From contig NW_005434589.1 in assembly GCF_000315625.1 (NCBI RefSeq), positions 276,865 to 340,864 of the forward strand: a stretch of DNA of 64,000 nt, given 5' to 3'. The stretch is from Guillardia theta CCMP2712 (taxonomy: Eukaryota > Cryptophyceae > Pyrenomonadales > Geminigeraceae). Numbering within the stretch: the first letter of the stretch is position 1; each line of letters starts with the position of its first letter. Positions 11,801-23,800 of the stretch are shown piece by piece. A program made the translations under genes and the position numbers. The notes beneath the pieces are model-generated. The model saw nothing but the letters and a program-made list of their open reading frames with translations, had not been told where the DNA came from and ran no database searches.

Positions 11801-14800
11801 AACCTCTTCTCGTTTGTCGATCTCTCAGGTGTGCCGAGCATGAGCACGGGTTTCTATCAGATCTGCTTCAAGTCGAATACCTCCTCCTCCTTCGTCAGCA
11901 CCGGGATCGTGATTGAAATCCAGCAGGAGATCTTCTCCCTGGTGGTCAACGAGGTCTCTGCTTTGTCTTCCTCTGCCCTCAAGGAGCGAGGGAATCTCCT
12001 TGGCTACTGCCTTGACTCCTCTTGCTCCACCCCCGGCAGGATCGGAGACGCCGTCACGTTCATTGGCAACTGGTTCTCTTGCGAGGACGAGGTGGCCGTG
12101 AACTCGCTCCTCGCTCTCAGCGCCAAGACAACCGACAGGACCTTCCCCACGGACTCTTCCTCCTCCTCCGTCGTCATCGACACCTTCTTGAGTGCTGAGG
12201 GGCTGCTGGACTACGAAGTCTATCAGATCTGCTTCCGCAAAGCCGGAAGCAGCACATGGAGGAGCACGGGACTGTCGCTGCGAGTTCACGATGACGTGCT
12301 GGGGGTGGTTGTCAACGACGTGATGCCTCGTTATGGCCTCAGGGCGGCTGCTCCCAGGAGCGAGGGCGCAAAGTTCAGCTACTACAGGAGCAGGATCGGA
12401 GAGCCGGGAGAGACGCTCTCCATGATCCCCGCAACCCTCAGCTGCTCGAACCCCAACAACAACCCAGCAGGGGCAAGCGCGAACTCCACCGGCCACCTCA
12501 TCTTCCAGGACACGAGCAGGACGGTGCTCCTCCCCTCCCAGCTCGCCATCATGCTGCCCGGGCTCTACCAGGTTTGCTACAGGGGAAGGACGGACAAGTT
12601 CTTCTCCTCCACGGGGATTTCTTGCCGTCTGCAGGACACCCTTACGTACATCAAGGTGAACAGCCAGCCTCGCGCTCAGTCTGCCGTCCTGCTCAAGTCC
12701 GACGGAGTCGCCATGGCGTTCGAGGGCAGCGCTCAGCTGCAGAAGGCAACCAAGGCCTCGCTGATCATGAGCAGGGCTGACTGCACGGACACTGCCGTTG
12801 CAAACAACGCGCTCGCCGGCCCCTCCCGCTCAGGACACTCGTTGTTCCTGCTCGCTCCAGGTTTCAACTCCTTCATTGCCATGGACACATCGATCCTGAA
12901 GTCCAGCAACTTCCTCGTCCCCCTCACGTACCAGCTCTGCCTCTTCATCCCTCCTCCCACCAGCCCAACCGATCAGGGTTGGATCTCCACCGGCATCTCC
13001 CTGACCATCCAGAATGTCTGCCCAGCTACGAGCGCAGCTGGGAGCTTCGGATTCCTCGCGGCGTTCGAGAGCAGCAAGATGCCGTCGCAGAGCAACATCA
13101 TCAACTTCCTTTTCCGCTTCCCCAGTCGTCCTCCCTCCGGCATCCTCACCATCTCAGGTCTTACCGGGACGCAGACGGAGGACACGGCGAGCCTGCTGAT
13201 CTACGGCAACACAGTGGTGGACGAGGAGCACGTGCTCTCCTGCAGGAGCAACACCACCTGCTCTACAAGGCTCAGCGGCTTCCTGGCTAATGGAGAGCAG
13301 ATCCTTGACGTCCTTCTCCGAGTCGACGTAGCATGCAGCGACTTTGACAGCTGCGGGGAGGGACTCCAGTCGCTCAGCGTCAACGGCAACAGCCTCGCGC
13401 AGCTCCTCAGCCCCGGGCCCTTCGCCTCTTGCAGCAACGCCTGCGGTACCTTCGTTACGATGCTGCAAGAGACTTCTATCTCCTCTTTTACAGGAAGGCT
13501 CGGAAAAGAGATAGTCGTGCAGGTTCTCCTCCTCCTGCCTCCCCCTCCCCTCTGACATGTGGCAGGCGGGCGTGACCTCTCAAGTGAACGCAGGGACGTG
13601 CGGCGGCTTCTTGCTTGACGCCAAGATTCTCATCAAGGTCAGGAAAAGCCTCTTGTCGACCCACTCGGTCTTGGTAAGAGTACTGCCTTGCCAAGCTGCT
13701 TTCTTGCTGACCAGCCTGTGGGTGCAGGGAGCCTGGTCCCAGCTAGCAGGCGAGCTCACGATCCCATCCATCCCCTACGACTCTGGAGACTGGCAGCACA
13801 TCTCCTTTGCCCTCATCAACCCCTCCTCCTCCCAGCCTTCCAAGTACCCCTCTGTCTCCTTCTGCTCCTCCTCCTCCTCCTCCTCCTCCAGCTTGTATGT
13901 CCCTGCCACCGCTGCCAGCTCAGTGTTCGGAGGGGACGGGGTGCTGAGCGCGTCGCTCCCTCTTGATTGGGTTCATGTCGAGCTAAAGGCCAGCAACGAC
14001 AGGCTCAGTACGGGATATCGATACACGTTGCAGCTGCTGTCAAACATCCCCGTCACTTTCCCCGAGTATGCCGCTATCACTGTGACAGGAATCACCAATA
14101 CATTGGTGAGTGAAGTTGGAACGCGTTGAGATGTTTTCGCTGGCGCATAGATGGCAGCCATCAGTAGAAGCGGAAGGGCAGGGGAGGAGGGAGAGGGGGA
14201 GGAGGTAGTGAGGATGAATGAGAGGGAACAGCAATCATCTTGAAGGATGAGGACGATAGAGGGAAAGGAATGGCAAGCGAAGTGAGTTTGACTTTTCCCG
14301 CAGACCAACGACAACTCAAGGTTCGGTCTGCTGCTGGGTAACTTTCGGCTCACAAACGAGGTCACTTGCCAAGGAAGTGACCTTTGCTCGGCCATGGTCA
14401 ACGTGTCTAAGATGTTAGACTCCGTGTCGTCATTGTCGCTACACCGAACGACCCTCGACGTAAGGGCGACGATGCTGCTGCCCTTGTACTGACCCTGCCC
14501 ACCAGGTGTCCGTCTTCTGCATCGACTTCGGAGCAAGCAAGAAGTTCATCTCCTCTATCATCATCTGCCAGTGGAGAGAAGGAGGCTCCCGTTGCCAGGA
14601 TGGGACGATGGTCCCTAGCACTCGCTACAGCGCTGGGCCATGGCAGGGTTGCGGTCCGTGCAGCCTCGACAAGAGAACAGTCCTACGAAACTTCGACTTG
14701 CAGGACCTCGTGGGGCTTTACGGCAATGTAATGCGATAAGGAAGAGTGCGGGGAAGGGGAATGAGGAAGAAGAGAGAGGAAAGGGGGGGGAAATGGAAAG

Positions 14801-17800
14801 GGGAAGAGTAGAAGGAGGAGAGGGGAGGAGTGAAGAGGGGAGGGAGGGGAAGGAGGAGGAGGAAGAGAGCGAATGGAGAAGAGGAGGAGAAGAGGAAAGG
14901 AGTGAAGAGGAGGTGGAGGTGGAGGAGGAGATTGTAATATTCTCGATGGTTCTCACGGTGCCTTCAGGTTTTGCAGGTCGAGCTGGTCCCGAGCCCGGAC
15001 GTGAGCAAGCTGGGATGCTCCTTCGGGGAGATGGCGATTCGAGCAGTCATCTCCTTAAGCGTCGAGCTCTCGCAAGGGATCGGCAGCTGGAACTGGAGGA
15101 GGGGGCAGCTGAAGTTCCGCCCCCCCGACGGCATCGCCACATGCTCGACCCCCTCCAAGGACGACGTCTGCCTCCCCCGCATCCAGGTACAGTTCGACCT
15201 CAAGAACCCCACGACCGGCAACCAAGTCCTCTACCCGAGTATCATCGCGCGGGGAGGTGGCTTCCGCTTCCAAACCTACACGCCAGCGATCGGCATCGAC
15301 GTGCTGGCGCAGACGAACCTCTACTTCTACGCGACCGCTACGGAGAGCAACCCCGTGCTAGGGAGCTCTCAGGTGGGAAACGGAATCAACTCCATCTCTC
15401 TCTCGTTCCAGACGAACATCAGCATCCCCTCCGGCACCCTAATCACCCTCTCTGGCCTTCTTGACATGGCGACCCCTCCCGCCCTCTGCTCTCCCCAGCT
15501 TGCTCCTCCTACCTGCGACACCGGCACTTCCTGCATCTTCGAATCGTCCTCAGCCGTCTGCCGACGAGGCGTCCCGATCTTGGGCACTGACCTCCCTCCC
15601 TCCTTCTCGGGCTCGTGGGATCAGAACGCTGGTACACTCATCTTCGCCGTCCTCCCATCGTTCCAGCAAGTCTACGGGCTGGACCTGAGCTTCTCCCTCC
15701 GCAACTCGCTCAGACCGAGGACGAGCGCACCCCAGCTGTTTCTCGAGGCGGCGCATCCAAGCGGGAGCTTCAAGGTGCTTCGGAGCAGAGTGAGGGGGAA
15801 CGTGACCCTCGGCGAGCTGTTCTTCGCAAACTCCAGCTCGCAGCCCTCGTTCCTGTTCCTGCAGGGCAGCGAGACCCAGAAGGTCGAGCTGGAGATGAAC
15901 GAGCTAACGGTCCAGCTGGAGACGAACGTCAGGCTAGCGGCCGGTTGCTGGGTACAGGTCTCCGGCCTCCGAGATGTCAGAAGGTGGGAGCCGTCGGGGA
16001 CGAACATGGTGAAGACGGGAGAAATTATCGAGTCCAACATCAACGTCGTCGGCGAGGGCGTCTCGGCTCAAGGTTTCTTCTGGAAGGCTGCCGATGACTT
16101 GCAGTGGATGTGCGCGCGTTCCAACAGAACCAACCTGGTGCGGTTCGGCTCTGTGGTGGACCAGCAGTGGTGCAGGAGGCCGAGTGCAGACTCAGTCTAC
16201 GTCTCCCTCAGCCGCTGCTTCGATGCCGGGCATCGAATCTCCTTCACCTTCCAGGTCCAGAACCTGAACGTGATCTCTCTCCCCCCACAGCCCCTCCTCA
16301 TCTCTGTTCTTGGGGAAGGCGTCTCGGTAGCACAGCAGCGGCTCCCCCCGGCTCCTGTCACCAGCGTCATCATCACAGAGTGCACCGGCCAGTCTTCCTG
16401 CATTACATCCATCTTGCAAGACCCGACGTGTTATCGCACGGTGACCCCCCCCCCTCAACATATTGATCGCTTGCGATTTAAGATGCACTGCACTGTTTCC
16501 ACACATTGTATGGTCGGCCTCGGCTATGTATCTTCCCTGACTATAACCCTGGCCCGTTAACACGATGGTACCCGAAAATTTCTCTTGATTAAATACATTC
16601 CATNNNNNNNNNNNNNNNNNNNNNNNNNNNNNNNNNNNNNNNNNNNNNNNNNNNNNNNNNNNNNNNNNNNNNNNNNNNNNNNNNNNNNNNNNNNNNNNNN
16701 NNNAAAAAAAAAAAAAAACATAGAAAAAATATAAAAAATATAACATATAAACATTTTTTATATACACCAACACAGGGTTTTCCCCCGGGGGCCCCCCCCC
16801 CCCCCCCCCCCCCCTCCTCTCTCTCTCTCCCCCTCTCTCTCTCCCTCTCTCTCCCTCCCTCCCTCCCTCCCTCCCTCCCTTCCTCCCTCCCTCCCTCCCT
16901 CTCTATCTCTCTCTCTCTCTCTGTCTCTCGCTGTCTCCTCCTTCCCGCCTCTCATGTCTCTGCAGGACTGTCGCTTCCTCCCTCCTACAGCTCGGCTCGA
17001 CGCTGCTCTCCTCTCCCTCGAGGTTCTCTGCACAGACCTTGAGGACGCAGGTAAGTACGTCGAGCGGGTGGGAGTCTGCAAGGCGGACGATTGCAGCCAG
17101 TACGGGGCGGACTATCACTGGGATCAGACCCTTAACCGATGCTGTGACTCTAAGAGGATCTGTAAGGACTACCAGTGCTCGGGCACCCTCAGTAGCTGGA
17201 CTTCAGGTCCGTGGTCGGGCTGCTCCAACAACTGCACGCGCCGGAGGACTGTGCTGCAGTCAGTCAACATCCTGCCCATCCTCTGCGACGGCAGCGGTCC
17301 ATGCATGAGCCCTTCCTCCTTCGTCGTCGTCCTCTCGTTGTCAGCTCTAGTTCAGCAGGCTCGTTGCTCCCGCAACGTGCTGGATGCGTTGGTGAACCTG
17401 GAGCTCAAGTACTCCTACGACTCTCTAGCGTTCGCCACCGAGATTGCGAGGATCCAGCTGTTTGACTTGCAGGAGAGCACCAACGTGTCGCAGTCGGAGA
17501 ATCTTCTCCAAGGGCTCCTCCAGCTGAGCGGGAGGGTGTCTAAGGGAAATGAGCTGAGAATCACTGGACTACTGGGCAGCCAGACGGAGGACGCGAAGAA
17601 CATCTCGATCCACAGCCTCAAGTGCAGCATAGACGCTAGGAAGCAGCGAACCTGCCAGGAGGCGGCCGTCGGAGTCTTCCAACCGAGAGGGGAGTGGGAG
17701 AGGGCAACTGGGACCATGAGGCTGGTGTTCGATGCCGACGTGCCAGCCATGAGCATCTTCGGGTTTCGATTCAGAATCCTCAATGCTGCCGTGTCTCAGC

Positions 17801-20800
17801 CTGCCGTCTTCCCAACGGCTACCGTCAGGTCCTCGACCTCCCAGGACGCCGTCTCCTCTCAGGTGGGAGTTCTCTCCTCTGCCGCCCCGCCCAAGATACA
17901 AGAGGCCCTCTTCTCGCAAGACAACCTGATCCTGGAGGGGCTCGTGCGAGTTCAGCTCATCCTCCGCTGCAACTTCGAGATGTCGCAAGGCACCGTCGTC
18001 TCCATGATCGGGCTCCTCAACAGCAGGACGTCAGACTCTGACTCCCTCCAGGTCAACTTGACCTCGGAGACCCGCAGTGCACGGTGGAAGCAGAGCACGG
18101 GGACGGTGACTTTGACTCTGTCTCGTCCTGTAGAGAGTGGCTCCCAGTCGCTCATCTCGTTCTATCTCCTTCGCCCCACCCTCAAAGTTGATCCTGCTCC
18201 AGTCACAATCGTGATCTTGACACCAGGGTCACGGCTCTCAGTCACACAGCAACTTGGCTTGTTTGCGTTGGGGAACAACGAGGAGGCAAGCTTCCGGGAC
18301 CTGCTCGTCTGGGACGAGACGACAGTGGCGGGAGAGAACAACCAGGTCTCCATCGCCTTCTCGCCCAACTTTAACCTACCCAGGGGATGCGAGCTGATGA
18401 TCGCAGGACTAACAAGAGGTGCTGCGGACGCGGGGTCCACCTTCCCGGTCACCTTGCAAGCAGACTCATCAGCTATGTCGACGACAGCGATATGGCACGC
18501 AAGCGATCTTTCCTTCTCCTTGGCTCTCCCGCAAAAGTTCTCCGCCTACCGGAGGCTTGTTCTGTCCTTCAACCTACAGAATCTCCCAGCACTATCCCCA
18601 GCAAGGAAGGTGTTTGTCTCCGGCTACTGCAAGAACGCCCTCAACGTCCCTTGGCTTGAAGCCTCCGGCCAAGTGCAGAAGGTCGATCAGGCTCCTCTCA
18701 TCAGCCTCGCGAGTGTGGCCGAGAGCTCTCAGTCAGCCTCCAAGAACTCCACCATCTCTCTACTCCTCAGGACCAACCTAATACTCCGAGCTCGCTCCAC
18801 CAACGTGGAGGTCACGGGGCTGGTCAGCTCACCGACTGATCAGACTTCGGTTGAGGTCTGCCTGGGCAACAGCGAGTCCTGGACGAGTGACGGGACTTGC
18901 TCGGTTGTTCCCAGCTCAGCACAGTGGCAGAGGGCTTCCGGAACTTTGCGCATCAGCTTCCAGCAGGACGTGGCGGCGGACCGTTACCTCCTCGTTACTT
19001 TTACCCTACTGAACCCCCCGCAAAATGTACAGAAGAACCTAAAGGTCTCCGTCTATCAGGCTCTTGCCAGCAGCTTCACCAAAGTCAAGGACGTCGCTGT
19101 CTTCGCTCCGACGGGATCAGCCCTGTCGTCGTCACCGTCAGGTGCTGCCTCCTCCTTCTTCATGCAGCAGTCCTCCTTCATACAGGGAGCGATCAGCAAC
19201 ATGCGCATGCAGTTTCAGTTTTCCTTTCCCATGGGTCCAAACTTGCGCGTGACTGTCTTGGGACTTATTGGATCGCCAGTGAGGCAGGATGGTCAAGTGC
19301 AGCTTGATGGACCTGACGCGGACTTGTTCGGGCGGCGAGCAGTCTGGGACTCGACAAGCTCCTCGCTGCTGTTTCAAGTTGCAACCTCGGCCTTCAAGCC
19401 CTTCAACCAGCTGGTTCAGTTGAGCTTTCTGTTCCGCAACCCTTACTTCTCCACTCCCGGCGGGGTTGACCCGCGCTTGACCTGCGATCACTTGGCCCAG
19501 CCGTATCTCTGCGCATCCTGCAAGCTCTTTAACGTCTCCAGCCAGCCTGTCTGGCGAGAGACCTCGATCTCCGAGTCCTCGTCGGTCAGGGGCGCCGTTA
19601 ACACCGTCACCCTCAAACTTGTGGCCTCCGTTCAACTTCCGGCAAACACCGACATAACGGTGGTCGGCATTTCCTCCGGTCAGCTAGGAAGTCTGTCCAG
19701 CGGCGGTTTGAACGCTTCTTCCATCCGCGCGATCTCAGTTGACTCGCAAGGGACCGTTCACGTTCTCACAAACGCGAGTGTGATGGACTCCGAACCCTTC
19801 CAGTTTGACCTGCAAGTTACGAATCCTTCCAAGACAAGCGCCCCCGCGAATCTCACGGTGGGAGCAGTATACGTCTCTGCCTCCAAGACCTTCAGCATGC
19901 CCTTGGCCAGTCTAGTGGGATCGGTCTTGACAGGAAGTGAAGAACCAGCGTTCCTCATCGCTGCTGTTACTGAGAGCTCGTCCATAGATGGAGCGCAGAA
20001 CAAGATAGACGTCAGATTGGTCGCCAACATCGGAATCCGGGTTGCGGACAAGATTACCATATCCAATCTTGATGTGACCTTCCCGTCCATCTCCGGTACT
20101 TCAGTTGGAATCACAAGCTCAGTGCTGGAGGCGGTTGGCCTGTACACCAAGGCGACCAAGTCTCTTGTCTTGACTCCGAGGTTCACTTTGCCTGCGAAGC
20201 AAGAAATCAGGTTCAGCTTCGTGGTCTACAACCCCAAGAGTCCGTTGAGTCCTGTCGAGCTGCTGGCGTCCACTCCCTCCATCGCAAACTCGGTGTTGAA
20301 GGACCCGCTTGCTGTATGGAACGAGGGCTTCCTCAAGTGGAAGGGAGCGCAAGACCCTACCCTAGCTCGAAGTTCAATTCTCAATGGAGGAGACGTGAGA
20401 AGAGCCTGTGCCCTTCTCCTCCCTGACGTTCCAGCAGGTTTACAGCTGGAGTCTGGTCGAGCTGTCGGAGTCCAGCACGGTGGCTGGGCAGCCAAACACT
20501 CTCACGTTCCAGATTCGACCCAACGTGGACGTGGAGGCCGGGTCAGGCATGACGGTACGTCGTTGAGGTGCAGTGACGGAGAGGTTTGACCTGCCTCGCG
20601 ACAGATCTCAGGCATCTCAGGTACCGCGACCCCTGACTCGACGTCCCTCAACATCCATGGCCTCAACACCGTCGGGACGTGGACCAGGGCGAGCGGGACA
20701 GTAACGTTCCGAATCCCCGTGGCTCTGACGCAAAACTCCACCCTGACGATTCAGATTCAGATCCTCAACGGGATGACGTTGCAGCTGCCTGCAAGGCCGC

Positions 20801-23800
20801 AGGTAACGGCAGTGTCTTCCTCCTCCCTGACTCCCCTGACCCCCGAGACGCAGGTCTCCTTGTCTGGATCCAGCCCCCTCCAGGAGACCATCGCCATCCC
20901 ATCCACAGCTGTCCGCACTGCCGACTCCTGCTGCCTGACCTTCTCCGGCGTCGCAGTCTTCCTCAACGCGTCAGTCACCGAGAAGACAGCTGTTGTTGGA
21001 GAGGAGAACATCCTTGAGTTTTTCTTCAGAACCAACATCGAGATTCCTCTTACAAGCACTCTCCTCATCTCCGGACTTGATCAGGCCCGCTCCCTGGAGA
21101 ACCCCAACATCCTGCCCCCATCGCTGTCATCGGGGTTGGCACAGTGGGATGCTCAAAACAATTTGCGGGTTCAGATGTCAGAGTCGCTCTTTGACCCTTG
21201 CTGCTCCTCCTCGCTCTCAAGCTGCCAACACAACTCGCTCATGCTTCGAGTGCAAGTGAAGAATCCTTCCGTCCCGTCTCCGCCAAGGGCCCTCAGGGCC
21301 TCGCTGCTGAACGCGCAAGGGGCTGCCCTCATAACAGCATGTGACGTTGCAGGAGCAGGCGACGTGCTGCGAGGATCTCAACCAGCCAGTTTGATCGGAA
21401 CCTTCACTCAGCTTTCTCCAACAGCCGACAGCTCGTCGAACAACGTCACCGACCAGATCTCCATCCTGACCAGTGTGGGACTGACCAGATGTACTTCAAC
21501 GGTGAGGAGCGGGCAGACTTCGTGGATCGTGGGCGCGACGCCTCCGGAAGGGAATCAGTACCTGTTCGATGGGCTCAAGGGCACAGTGGACGGCACGAAA
21601 GTCGCTCGAGGCAAAGCCATCGACCTTGACTTCGGGGAGAACTACCTCCTAGAGCAGTTTACCGTCTACATCCGCACGGTCGACGTCTGCGCGCTCAAGG
21701 ATGCGGAGCTGTACTATCTCGACCAGTCCACAGGAACATGGAGGCTGGGTCTAACGTTTCACATCGCACCGACTTTGTCGTCCAACGTCAGCTCCTTTGC
21801 TTCACCTCCGATCGTGGCAAGGCAGTTCCGGATCCTACCGATCTCACCTCAAGACAACTTCGCCTCATGCACATACTCGCTGCTGCAAGAAGTTGAGTTC
21901 CTGTCTTGTCGGCAGAGTCAGTGCAGTCAACTTACCATCTCAAACATCACAAGCCCTCCCTCGGGCGGCTCCATCGTGACCTTCCTTGACTTCCCACCGT
22001 TCCTCATGTCCTACGGCTATTGGGACGCGGCGAATAAGAACATCAGCGTCTTTGCCATCTCCAACTCTCCAGCATATCGGGAGATCAAAATTTCAGCTAG
22101 CTTTCTGAAAACAGGCATCCAGTCGAGAAACTACTTCACTGCTAGCTTACGTGATCCCAAGGGATTTCAAAACATTCCTGAAACACCGTTGAGGTTCGTG
22201 AACTTGACTTCTCAGCCTTCAGGCAGTTCGTCATCTCAGACAAGTCCCTCCATTGTGCTCGCATTCTCAGAGACTCTCGTCGGTCAGACCTCGAGCATGG
22301 CTGGGGCGAGGAACTTGATTTCCGTCACCCTCACTGCAGCTGTGGATCTTGCAAAGGGTCAGCAGGTCACTATCAAGGGCTTCAACGGACCAACGTCGAG
22401 CTCTCAAACTCTCGTTCCTGTCTCGCCCTCTGGGATCCTCTCCACCACCTTCACGTGGCAGAACCTCTGCGCGGATCAGCCGAACCCATGCGGAGAGGTC
22501 ACCTTCACTTTGACCGCCGCATGGTCAAGAGGTCTGAGAGTGACGGCAACCATGGAGTTTGTCAACATGAATGACTTGCGTCCTTTGACTTCACCTCTGA
22601 CCCTTTCGGTGTCTCCAGCCTTCGCATCGCAAACTCTCTGCAAGGTGATGAATGCTCAAGACCCCGGGGTATGTCAGCAGGCAGCCGACGTCCTCAATGT
22701 CGACCGCTACCCTGGACTTGTCAACGCATCCGTATCGCAGGGATCTGGTGTGGTCGGTCAGAAGAACTTGATCACTGTGAATGTGATGCCCAACTTCGAG
22801 GTCAGGGCCGGCAGCTTGTTGAACTTGCTCGGCCTTGTGAACGTGGATGTCTTGTACAGTGACATCATATACGACAACTCGAACGCGAACTTGCAAGCGC
22901 TCTCGTGGAGCAAGGATACGGGGACGCTGACATTCAAGGCTATCAACCCGCTGAACGGAGAGGCTAGCCCTTCGTTCTCTTTCTCCTTCGCCGTGACAAA
23001 CTTCCAATCACCGGCAAGCTCTCCCTTCAACCTCAACATCAGCGGAGTTTACTCCGACAGCGTCGGGAGCTGCGGCAGGAAGATCTGCGACCTTCTGGGG
23101 GCCTCAGGGCCTGCTATATCTCAGCCCTTCACGTCAGCAGTCCCGTTCACCGTCTCTCCTCCTCACCTCCTTCAAGCCCTGGAGTCTCCTGGTTTTGCTG
23201 TGCTGACAGTGTCTGAGAGTTCCAACGTGTCATCCCAAGACAATCTCATCACCATCGAGCTCGTTCCTAACGTGATGGTTTTCCCTGACACCAAGATCAC
23301 CTTGTTGGACCTCGGGTCGCCCTCACCGGCCAATGCAAACTTCCCCATGCTAGCAAGCAATCAATCAATCTCCGGGCAATGGGACGGGAGCGGGTCACTG
23401 ACCTTCTCCCTTTCGTATCCTCTCTACGCCTACAAGACTGATCTCCTGCTCAAGTTCCTCTTGAAGAATCCTGCTTCCATCCAGCAACCAAAGGATGTGC
23501 GAGTGTTGTTTGCGGGATCGAGCACACAAAAATTGGTTGGAAGCATTCTTCGGGCAGCAGACACAGCGAAGATCGTTACACTCACAGTAGCAGAGTCATC
23601 CTCCATTGTGTTGGAAGATAACACCCTAAGTTTCCAGCTTGCTTCCAACGTCCCACTGATCCAGGTGAGAACTTTCCTTCCAAGACTTGTTCAATTCTTG
23701 ATCGTTGTGTTACCAGGGAACTATGATCAATGTGTCGAACCTGACGGGAAGGTATGAAAGCCTCGAGCTGGTCAAGCAGTGCCAAGACAGCCTCGCAAGC

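Noticed and set aside
11825-12496. Long minus-strand ORF of 223 residues inside the giant gene
   Set aside because: It is the antisense shadow of GC-rich coding sequence; the plus strand has conserved modules and splice sites.
14640-15464. Plus-strand ORF of 274 residues, Glu/Gly/Arg-rich
   Set aside because: It reads through a GA-rich intron (14728-14976) and the wrong frame of the following exon.
16558-16560. Stop codon as the natural end of a first gene in the 8.8-28.8 kb region
   Set aside because: The last 40 codons before it do not fit the module pattern and look intronic, and the next coding block begins at an acceptor without a signal peptide.
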